Part shown: one piece after another, positions 1-4,926 of the stretch
How positions within the stretch are numbered: the first letter of the stretch is position 1
Layout of the letters: each line of letters starts with the position of its first letter
Assembly (NCBI GenBank): GCA_017610525.1
Contig: JAFCBW010000056.1
Span: 1-7,532, forward strand
Reading direction: 5' to 3'
DNA length: 7,532 nucleotides
From: Candidatus Nanohalarchaeota archaeon
GTDB lineage: Archaea; EX4484-52; B79-G9
Notes under the pieces: generated by a model
What the model saw: the letters and a program-made list of their open reading frames with translations, nothing else
The model's database searches: none
What the model was told of the DNA's origin: nothing
Position numbers and translations under genes: made by a program

Positions 1-177
1 AGCTTCTTCAACAAAAAAATAAAGCGCATTCTTATTTTCAATAGATGTCTTGAGCAACTGAGTCTTTCCTACTCTGCTTCTTCCAGAAATGATTATGAAC
101 TCTGCCCTGTCTGAATTGTAAGCCTGCTTCAAAGTGCTAAGTTCATTCACCCTATCGACAAATATTTGTTTAATCAT
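1..177 (-). CDS. Archaeal-type P-loop ATPase, N-terminal 59 residues (truncated by window edge)
   Basis: The reading frame starts at the ATG at 177 and runs off the left edge, so only 59 residues are visible. They show an R-x-N-E-L segment near residues 9-13, a hydrophobic strand EFIIISG, and a Walker A loop GRSRVGKT at about residues 35-42 followed by QLLK. This order (R..EL..L, then G-R-S/R-x-V-G-K-T) is typical of the archaeal ATPase family (Pfam ATPase_2, STAND/AAA-like), proteins of roughly 350-480 residues that often carry a C-terminal DUF234 or winged helix. The family is highly paralogous and frequently mobile, and its cellular role is mostly unknown. The start is supported by a TATA box centred about 27 nt upstream, which implies a leaderless mRNA. 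The nucleotide-binding call is secure. Downstream domains and function cannot be judged here. Confidence 0.85.
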   Translation of the reverse strand, partial: MIKQIFVDRVNELSTLKQAYNSDRAEFIIISGRSRVGKTQLLKTSIENKNALYFFVEEA

Positions 178-199
178 GATTATAATAATCGTGTTTAAA

Positions 200-209
200 C
201 TTTATATAA
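200..209 (-). promoter_or_regulatory. TATA box of the leftmost ATPase gene
   Basis: Read on the minus strand this is TTATATAAAG, a near-ideal archaeal TATA element. Its centre lies about 27 nt upstream of the ATPase ATG at 177, so transcription should start at or next to the start codon and give a leaderless transcript. No Shine-Dalgarno site precedes that ATG. Confidence 0.65.
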
Positions 210-287
210 TTATCCATATAATACAGGAAAACACACAGTCTCTGCGTATTCGCTTTCTTATCCAATATGACAAACAACACCTGAACT

Positions 288-305
288 GAACTGGGCAGCC
301 AGTTC
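288..305. repeat. Short perfect hairpin, 7-bp arms and 4-nt loop
   Basis: GAACTGG (288-294) and CCAGTTC (299-305) are exact reverse complements separated by GCAG. The element sits in a locally GC-richer part of the otherwise AT-rich divergent region between the ATPase and tex. No T-run follows on either strand, so it does not look like a terminator. It could be a protein-binding dyad or part of a small RNA; nothing in the sequence decides between these. Confidence 0.45.
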
Positions 306-342
306 GCACAACAAAACAAACATATAAAAACATCAAAACTCA

Positions 343-374
343 TGGAAATTTGTTGTAATATTGAAGTATTTCCA
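343..374. repeat. Inverted repeat, 7-bp arms, upstream of tex
   Basis: TGGAAAT (343-349) is exactly complementary to ATTTCCA (368-374), with an 18-nt AT-rich spacer. It lies directly next to the longer inverted repeat at 378-416. The arms are short enough to arise by chance in AT-rich DNA, so it is listed mainly for its position in the tex upstream region. Confidence 0.3.
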
Positions 375-377
375 AGC

Positions 378-416
378 TTTTTAATCGTCGGTTGATACAG
401 TATATACGATTAAAAA
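378..416. promoter_or_regulatory. Perfect 11-bp inverted repeat spanning the tex promoter (candidate operator)
   Basis: TTTTTAATCGT (378-388) and ACGATTAAAAA (406-416) are perfect reverse complements separated by 17 nt. The centre-to-centre distance is 28 nt. The second arm overlaps the likely TATA element GTATATAC (400-407), and the whole dyad ends 29 nt before the tex ATG. The arrangement fits a dimeric archaeal transcription factor that would block TBP/TFB or polymerase. It could instead form a hairpin in the leader if transcription starts further upstream. The symmetry is seen directly; the regulatory role is inferred. Confidence 0.5.
400..408 (+). promoter_or_regulatory. Candidate TATA box for tex
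   Basis: GTATATACG lies about 42 nt upstream of the tex ATG. A start site about 26 nt downstream would fall near 430, leaving a leader of about 15-20 nt that just includes the GGAGG ribosome site. An alternative T/A-rich element is CTTTTTAAT at 377-385, which would give a leader of about 40 nt. The sequence does not settle which is used. Confidence 0.4.
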
Positions 417-433
417 AACAAAACTATCTCTTT

Positions 434-438
434 GGAGG
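434..438 (+). promoter_or_regulatory. Strong Shine-Dalgarno site that fixes the tex start
   Basis: GGAGG ends 7 nt before the ATG at 446. It selects that ATG over an in-frame ATG at 392, from which translation would read through the inverted repeat and the ribosome site itself. It is the only canonical GGAGG start site in the window. Confidence 0.8.
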
Positions 439-445
439 AATCATA

Positions 446-2593
446 ATGACCACTGAATTCATAACAAAAAACATAGCAAAAGACCTCAGTCTAAAAGACA
501 CCGCAGTCAACAGCACAGTCTCCCTCTTCCTTGGCGGCGCAACAACCCCCTTCATCGCAAGATACAGAAAAGAAAGAACCGGCGGCCTTGACGAAACAGA
601 AATCCGCTCAATACACGAAAAACTCGAATACTACAAAGAACTTGAAAAAAGAAAAGAGACAATCCTGAAATCAATCAAAAGCCAGGATAAGCTCACACCG
701 GACCTCAAAGAAAAAATAAAGTCATGCACAGACAAGACAAGACTTGAAGACATCTACCTCCCATACAAGCAAAAAAAGAAAACAAGAGCATCAGTCGCAA
801 AAGAAAAAGGCCTTGAGCCGCTCGCACACATAATCTACAACCAAAAATACACAAATGGCTCAAAAAAAGAGATAGTCCAAAAATTCATAAACCCCGACAA
901 AGGCATAAACACATACGACGAAGCAATAACAGGCGCACAAGACATCATCGCAGAAACAATCGCAGACAAAGAACCCATCCGCACATGGATAAGAAACAAC
1001 ATCCTTCGAGGCGGCCTGATCATATCCAAAGCAAAAAAAGACTGGCAGGAAAAGAAAACCAAATACAACAACTACTACAGCCACAAAGAACTCGTGAGAA
1101 AATCACCATCACACAGGATGCTTGCAATCAGGAGAGGAACAAAAGAAAACATACTCTCATGGAAAATCGAGATAGACGAAGATTACATGATATCATTCAT
1201 AAAATCAGAAATCATAATAAACAAGAACTCCATATTCACCCCGGAACTAAAAACCGCAATAAAAGACAGCTACAAAAGACTCATCTTCCCCTCAATAGAA
1301 AAAGAAGTATTCAACCTGAAAATCAAAGAAGCAGAAAAAGAAGCCATAAACGTATTCTCAAAAAACATGAAAAACCTCCTTCTGGCGCCGCCGGCCGGCA
1401 GCAAGACCGTGATGGGCTTCGACCCCGGCTACAGGACAGGATGCAAAATAGCAATAGTCGACTCAAAAGGCGACTTCAAAAAATCAGAAACAATATACCC
1501 ACATGCTCCAGAGAACAAAGCAGAAGAATCACAAAAGACACTGCTCAGCCTCATAAAACAATACAGCGTAGAACTCATAGCCATCGGCAACGGCACAGCA
1601 TCGAAAGAATCAGACACATTAGTAAGAGATCTCATAAAAAAACACAGCCTCAAATCAAAATCCATTGTCGTAAGCGAAGCCGGCGCATCAGTCTACTCTG
1701 CCTCAAAGACCGCCATAAAAGAATTCCCAGACTTGGACGTCACCATCCGCGGCGCAATAAGCATCGCAAGAAGATTGCAAGACCCACTGGCAGAACTGGT
1801 AAAGATTGACCCCGAATCAATCGGCGTAGGCCAGTACCAGCACGACGTTGACAAGCATGACCTAAAAAGTTCACTGGACGGGACAATAGAATCATGCGTC
1901 AATCACGTGGGAGTAGAGCTAAACACAGCATCATCTGAACTGCTCTCACACGTATCAGGCATCGGCCCGTCTTTAGCAGAAAACATAGTAAAACACAGGA
2001 CAAAAAACACCTCCTTCAAAAGCAGGGAACAGCTTAAAAAAGTACCCAAACTCGGCCCGAAAGTCTTTGAGCAATGCGCAGGATTCCTGAAAATCAGGAC
2101 CAGCAAAAACCCGCTCGACAACTCCGCAATACACCCCGAAACATACCGCCTCACAGAAAAAATAGCAAAAGACCACAACCTCAGCATAAGTGAAATGATT
2201 GGCAACGAAAAACTCATATCAACCATCAAGACTGAAAACTACATCACAGAAGAATATGGCATCCAGACACTACAGGACATACTCGATGAGCTAAAAAAGC
2301 CCGGTCTCGACCCGAGAAAGACATTCAAAAGCATCGAATACTCGCCAGACATAAATGAGATAAGCGACCTGAAAAAAGACATGATCCTCGACGGCACAGT
2401 AACCAACGTAGTGAACTTCGGCGCTTTCGTAGACATCGGCGTCCACCAGGACGGTCTGATACACATCTCAAAACTAAGCAAAAAATTCGTAAAAAACCCC
2501 GCAGACCTCATATCAGTCGGCGACACAGTCAAAGTAAAAGTAGACTCAATTGATGCAGTCCTGAAAAGAATATCCCTCGAAAAAGTTGACTGA
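446..2593 (+). CDS. tex: Tex-family RNA-binding transcription accessory protein (S1 domain)
   Basis: This 715-residue protein is a full-length Tex, the bacterial relative of eukaryotic Spt6, which binds RNA and associates with transcription. Domains in order: a helical TEX_N region (about 1-310); an RNase-H-like YqgF domain (about 320-450) with GFDPGYRTGCK at 324-334, IAIGNGTAS at 378-386 and SEAGASVYSAS at 410-420; the Tex signature RGAISIARRLQDPLAE at 435-450 and VGQYQHDV at 461-468; tandem helix-hairpin-helix motifs (about 495-550, with SGIGPSLAENIV and VPKLGPKVFEQ); and a C-terminal S1 RNA-binding domain (about 645-713, NFGAFVDIG and GLIHISKL). Length matches the shorter Tex proteins of Gram-positive bacteria; proteobacterial forms carry a longer tail. 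The ATG at 446 is chosen because GGAGG precedes it and the N-terminus then fits the family. It stands alone, divergent from the ATPase and convergent with thyA. Tex is typical of bacteria and patchy in archaea, so transfer is likely. Nearly all sampled codons end in C or A. Confidence 0.95.
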   Translation: MTTEFITKNIAKDLSLKDTAVNSTVSLFLGGATTPFIARYRKERTGGLDETEIRSIHEKLEYYKELEKRKETILKSIKSQDKLTPDLKEKIKSCTDKTRLEDIYLPYKQKKKTRASVAKEKGLEPLAHIIYNQKYTNGSKKEIVQKFINPDKGINTYDEAITGAQDIIAETIADKEPIRTWIRNNILRGGLIISKAKKDWQEKKTKYNNYYSHKELVRKSPSHRMLAIRRGTKENILSWKIEIDEDYMISFIKSEIIINKNSIFTPELKTAIKDSYKRLIFPSIEKEVFNLKIKEAEKEAINVFSKNMKNLLLAPPAGSKTVMGFDPGYRTGCKIAIVDSKGDFKKSETIYPHAPENKAEESQKTLLSLIKQYSVELIAIGNGTASKESDTLVRDLIKKHSLKSKSIVVSEAGASVYSASKTAIKEFPDLDVTIRGAISIARRLQDPLAELVKIDPESIGVGQYQHDVDKHDLKSSLDGTIESCVNHVGVELNTASSELLSHVSGIGPSLAENIVKHRTKNTSFKSREQLKKVPKLGPKVFEQCAGFLKIRTSKNPLDNSAIHPETYRLTEKIAKDHNLSISEMIGNEKLISTIKTENYITEEYGIQTLQDILDELKKPGLDPRKTFKSIEYSPDINEISDLKKDMILDGTVTNVVNFGAFVDIGVHQDGLIHISKLSKKFVKNPADLISVGDTVKVKVDSIDAVLKRISLEKVD
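2480..2496 (-). terminator. Candidate oligo-T terminator for the mtrH-thyA transcript, inside the tex 3' end
   Basis: On the minus strand two T6 runs (2496-2491 and 2485-2480) lie about 100 nt past the thyA stop. Archaeal intrinsic termination uses oligo-T tracts without a required hairpin. The same bases encode lysine AAA codons in tex, so chance is a real alternative. No T-rich spacer exists between the two genes. Confidence 0.25.
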
Positions 2594-2594
2594 T

Positions 2595-3281
2595 TCACTT
2601 ATTCTCCTTCAAGACACTCATGGCCCCATCGAAATCCCTATCATAGATATGCCCTGATATAGAATAACTATGGATCTCACCAGGCACAATATTATTGCCG
2701 TTTTTCTTTGAAACCTCATCACAGACATACTTTTGCAGATTACCAAGCGCAATCCAATTGGCATAAGACGCACCGAAAATATCATGCGACCTGAAAAGCA
2801 CAGTCATCATAAGCTTCTTGACAGGCGGAAGCATAGGCGCAGTTTTGATCTCGCGAATCTTAAAATCAATGATACGAAGGCACGGCGGATCATTTGAGAC
2901 AGTATCCTTAGGTGGTATTGCAAGATCACACGTAGCCCTGCGCGTATGCATATTCTCAGAGATCCTGTCAATCGCAAGCTGGATCTGGTCAATCTTTCCA
3001 TCCCAATTCCATATCCGCTCACCATAAGTATACTCAAAATTCCACCTGTTCTCAGGCGTCATAAGCTGGTCAATATAATCCTTAAGCGCCCTGCCCTTAA
3101 ACGGGTACTGCTTAGGAACCTCTTTATCACCCATGGACGGATGATTGATCTTAACAACAAGCCCAAGTATCTCCCGGGTCTCATCCCCGTCTTCAGTAGT
3201 AAGCACATCACCTTTCGAATACACAGCACTCACAGCTTTCAGCCATGCATCTTCAGTGTTTTTAGCGCGTATCAGAACCAT
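2595..3281 (-). CDS. thyA: Archaeal-type thymidylate synthase (ThyA fold)
   Basis: This 228-residue protein should convert dUMP and methylene-tetrahydropterin (folate or methanopterin) to dTMP and dihydropterin in the cytoplasm. Landmark residues align by eye with E. coli ThyA: the YGERIWNW segment at 86-93 (YG.xW loop); paired Arg114-Arg115 (phosphate binding from the partner subunit); catalytic Cys134 in DPPCLR; RSHD at 164-167 (Arg and Asp of RSCD); Asn175, the residue that selects dUMP; and His204 and Tyr206 in the H-x-Y motif. Asn175 argues against a dCMP hydroxymethylase, which has Asp there. At 228 residues it matches the compact methanogen-type ThyA rather than the 264-residue bacterial form. 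The ATG at 3281 has GTGAT 5 nt upstream. The gene starts 19 nt after the mtrH stop, so it is probably the second gene of that operon. Its stop lies 1 bp from the convergent tex stop. Confidence 0.93.
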   Translation of the reverse strand: MVLIRAKNTEDAWLKAVSAVYSKGDVLTTEDGDETREILGLVVKINHPSMGDKEVPKQYPFKGRALKDYIDQLMTPENRWNFEYTYGERIWNWDGKIDQIQLAIDRISENMHTRRATCDLAIPPKDTVSNDPPCLRIIDFKIREIKTAPMLPPVKKLMMTVLFRSHDIFGASYANWIALGNLQKYVCDEVSKKNGNNIVPGEIHSYSISGHIYDRDFDGAMSVLKENK

Positions 3282-3286
3282 AACAT

Positions 3287-3291
3287 ATCAC
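3287..3291 (-). promoter_or_regulatory. Ribosome site of thyA
   Basis: GTGAT on the minus strand, 5 nt before the thyA ATG, is complementary to the conserved AUCAC of the archaeal 16S rRNA 3' end. It lies in the 19-nt gap after mtrH, so thyA can be initiated on a shared mRNA. A closer ATG at 3286 is out of frame and meets a stop within five codons. Confidence 0.5.
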
Positions 3292-3300
3292 ACCCATTCA

Positions 3301-4185
3301 TCAAAGCTCAATCCCCTTGACATTAGTCATGCCATCCATTGCCTCCTCAACAGCAACCTCAGCAAACGCAACAACATCAAACACCCTATCAGCATACTCA
3401 ATAGGCCCATAAAGCACAAAATCCGCACCCAGCATAACAGGCATGACATTAGAAGAAAGGTCAACAACATTCCGAGCAGCCCTCCCCGAAAGCCACGGCC
3501 ACGAAACTGCTGCATTATGCGTAGCACACCCTGTGGGATACCCGAACTTAGACTTGCAGGACACAATACTTTTGAGCGCAATACCTGCACCATGATAAAG
3601 CGGAGTCATAGCAGTATCCACCAAAATATTCTTGATACCCGCACCCTTGGCAACATCAAGCATCCCCTTCCCAAAAGCTCCATCCTTCTCAAGAAACTTG
3701 ATCTTCCCCTCAAAAGACGAATCAGTCGGGTTATATGCAAGAACAATTGCACTATCCACAGAAGAATTCTTCAATGCCTCAATCTCATCCTTATTGACCG
3801 AAAGATTGACAGAATTGTATATTATCCGCCGACAAAGCCCGACATCCGCCGCATGCTTAAGCGCCGCAATCCTGACACTATAATCCGGCGAATCAATCAT
3901 GATCGGCAATTTACAATGTTCTGCCACAAAATCAATCCGCTTCCTGAAACCATCTGCATCAGTACCAAACACATTCACAACAGACGGTATCTTTGTCTCA
4001 TCAGACATCTCAACCTGCTTATTGATCAGGTCACAAGCACCCTTTTTATCAAACCCGTTTTCATTCAGTATCTTATGCTTCTCATAAAAAATCGTGCCGA
4101 TAAGCACAGGCGGATTCTCACCAGGCTGCCCGCCAAACTTCACACCGCAAATATCAAGCGTCTTAGGGTCAGGATAAAGAAACAT
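3301..4185 (-). CDS. mtrH: Stand-alone MtrH-family methyl-tetrahydropterin methyltransferase
   Basis: This 294-residue protein resembles MtrH, the TIM-barrel subunit of tetrahydromethanopterin S-methyltransferase that moves the methyl group between methyl-H4MPT and the corrinoid of MtrA. It is collinear with MtrH over its length: DICGVKFGGQPGENPPVLIG (11-30), IDSP (97-100), IYNSVN (122-127), LAYNPTD (149-155), DTAMTP (190-195), KFGYPTGCATHNA (213-225) and the C-terminal DFVLYGPIE (255-263). There is no transmembrane segment. The start at 4185 is preferred because MFLYPDP matches the usual MtrH N-terminus and has GTGAT 3 nt upstream; a TTG at 4203 is possible but unlikely. In methanogens mtrH closes an eight-gene mtr operon. 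Here no mtrA-G gene is present and thyA follows 19 nt downstream. Related solitary MtrH-like enzymes serve with other corrinoid proteins in methylotrophic metabolism, so acceptor and pterin are open. Homology is confident; the exact reaction is not. Confidence 0.9.
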   Translation of the reverse strand: MFLYPDPKTLDICGVKFGGQPGENPPVLIGTIFYEKHKILNENGFDKKGACDLINKQVEMSDETKIPSVVNVFGTDADGFRKRIDFVAEHCKLPIMIDSPDYSVRIAALKHAADVGLCRRIIYNSVNLSVNKDEIEALKNSSVDSAIVLAYNPTDSSFEGKIKFLEKDGAFGKGMLDVAKGAGIKNILVDTAMTPLYHGAGIALKSIVSCKSKFGYPTGCATHNAAVSWPWLSGRAARNVVDLSSNVMPVMLGADFVLYGPIEYADRVFDVVAFAEVAVEEAMDGMTNVKGIEL

Positions 4186-4188
4186 AAT

Positions 4189-4193
4189 ATCAC
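4189..4193 (-). promoter_or_regulatory. Ribosome site supporting the mtrH start at 4185
   Basis: GTGAT on the minus strand, 3 nt before the ATG at 4185, is the same element seen in front of thyA. It would lie inside the coding region if the TTG at 4203 were the start, which favours the ATG. Confidence 0.45.
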
Positions 4194-4214
4194 ACACATA
4201 CAATTTACCAAAAA

Positions 4215-4224
4215 CATTTATGTA
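4215..4224 (-). promoter_or_regulatory. Candidate TATA box for the mtrH-thyA operon
   Basis: On the minus strand this reads TACATAAATG, centred about 34 nt before the mtrH ATG. A start near 4193 would give a very short leader of about 8 nt that still carries GTGAT. The match to an archaeal TATA box is only fair. It lies in the 106-bp region divergent from the zinc-ribbon gene. Confidence 0.35.
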
Positions 4225-4261
4225 TCTTTCGAATAGTCAACAAATAAAAACCACCACGAAA

Positions 4262-4270
4262 CCATAAAAA
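4262..4270 (+). promoter_or_regulatory. TATA-like element of the small zinc-ribbon gene
   Basis: CCATAAAAA is centred about 26 nt upstream of the ATG at 4292. This is the spacing expected for a leaderless mRNA and equals that of the ATPase and xpd promoters. No ribosome site precedes the ATG. Confidence 0.45.
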
Positions 4271-4291
4271 GCTATTCATCCAATAACCATC

Positions 4292-4480
4292 ATGGCATAC
4301 GACTCCCTTCTCGACAGGATTAGGAAAGAAAACAAAATCCGCTGCCCGGAATGCGGCTCAGACAACATGAAATATATGTCCCACCTAAGCATGTACGGCG
4401 GCTATGTCTGCTCCGGATGCAGCAAAATCTGGGACGAAAGCGACCCGAAAATCAAAGAGCAAAAAAAGCGCGTAATATAG
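4292..4480 (+). CDS. Small zinc-ribbon protein, 62 residues
   Basis: I do not recognise a named family. The protein has one C4 zinc ribbon: Cys18-x2-Cys21 (CPECGS) and Cys40-x2-Cys43 (CSGC), 18 residues apart, with a YGGYVCSGC..IWDE second knuckle like that of transcription and ribosomal zinc ribbons. A short charged helix (DRIRKENK) precedes the ribbon and a lysine-rich tail (KEQKKR) follows it, which fits a nucleic-acid or ribonucleoprotein partner; that is inference. It is likely to be real: the plus-strand C/A third-position bias is present, the four cysteines are well spaced, and a TATA-like element sits at leaderless distance. It is divergent from mtrH and lies 50 nt before the next plus-strand gene. 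Confidence 0.75.
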   Translation: MAYDSLLDRIRKENKIRCPECGSDNMKYMSHLSMYGGYVCSGCSKIWDESDPKIKEQKKRVI

Positions 4481-4530
4481 TGCCAAATAACAGAAATGCA
4501 CAATACACAGAGCATTTCCCACTCAAAATC

Positions 4531-4920
4531 ATGATGAAAGAACAAATATTAAAGGTCAAGTGTAGTTTTTGCGGAAAAGAGATAGAATGCCCTAAGGATA
4601 TGATAGATACGGAAAAACATTCATGCTTCGAATGTTTTGAAAAGCTAAAAGACAGTTGGTCAGATATAGAAAAAGGCAAAATTCATATAGATATGCCTTC
4701 GGAAAAGCTAAATCAAGTGCTGCCAGAAGTACTAACAGATTCAATGGTTGAAAAAATATTTCCCAAAGTGTGGAGTGATAAGAAACAGGAATTGAAGCAG
4801 TTGTCCAAAAAAGAATTAGCTAGAGAAATGTTTGGTGCAGGGGCATATATTGCAATCGACAACATGATTAAGATGCACAAAAGTGAACAAGAAAAAAAGA
4901 ATAATGATACAAAAAAATGA
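4531..4920 (+). CDS. Hypothetical protein with N-terminal four-cysteine zinc motif, 129 residues
   Basis: No named family is recognised. The N-terminus carries Cys11-x2-Cys14 (CSFCGK) and Cys32-x2-Cys35 (CFEC), a likely zinc site, with an extra Cys20. The rest is charged and probably helical: a middle part (about 55-90), then KKELAREMFGAGAYIAIDNMI (about 93-113), then a lysine-rich tail. There is no signal peptide or membrane helix. Tandem ATGs at 4531 and 4534 are both possible starts. The frame stays open upstream to 4351 but that part overlaps the zinc-ribbon gene out of frame and lacks family-like sequence. No clear promoter or ribosome site is seen, so it may be read from the gene before it. 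Codon use is unlike its neighbours: few C-ending codons and many T, G and A endings, suggesting recent acquisition. Its stop is 6 bp from the convergent xpd stop. Confidence 0.75.
   Translation: MMKEQILKVKCSFCGKEIECPKDMIDTEKHSCFECFEKLKDSWSDIEKGKIHIDMPSEKLNQVLPEVLTDSMVEKIFPKVWSDKKQELKQLSKKELAREMFGAGAYIAIDNMIKMHKSEQEKKNNDTKK
4892..4917 (-). terminator. Oligo-T terminator candidate for xpd
   Basis: Just past the xpd stop, the minus strand holds two T7 runs (4917-4911 and 4898-4892). Such tracts are the standard intrinsic terminators of archaea. They fall within the 3' end of the opposing gene, where they encode lysine-rich residues, so termination is likely but chance cannot be excluded. Confidence 0.45.
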
Positions 4921-4926
4921 CAGCCC

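Noticed and set aside
281..312. Possible tRNA or box C/D RNA remnant
   Set aside because: Only a single 7-bp hairpin forms. No cloverleaf, T-loop consensus in context, or paired C and D boxes can be placed.
392..445. Upstream ATG for tex giving 18 extra residues
   Set aside because: It would place the GGAGG ribosome site and half of the inverted repeat within the coding region, and the added residues are not Tex-like.
985..1809. 274-codon open frame inside tex in another frame
   Set aside because: The product is dominated by Arg, Lys, His and Gln, as expected from a frame shift of an A/C-rich gene. The tex frame is unambiguous here.
3145..4236. Long open frame (363 codons) on the plus strand, antisense to mtrH and thyA
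   Set aside because: Both genes on the other strand are clear family members. The plus strand is T-poor, which removes stop codons and opens long spurious frames. The translation is low in complexity with no recognisable domain.
4351..4530. N-terminal extension of the 4531-4920 gene
   Set aside because: It is an open continuation in frame but overlaps the zinc-ribbon gene out of frame to 4480, is basic and domain-free, and contains no further in-frame ATG between 4351 and 4531.
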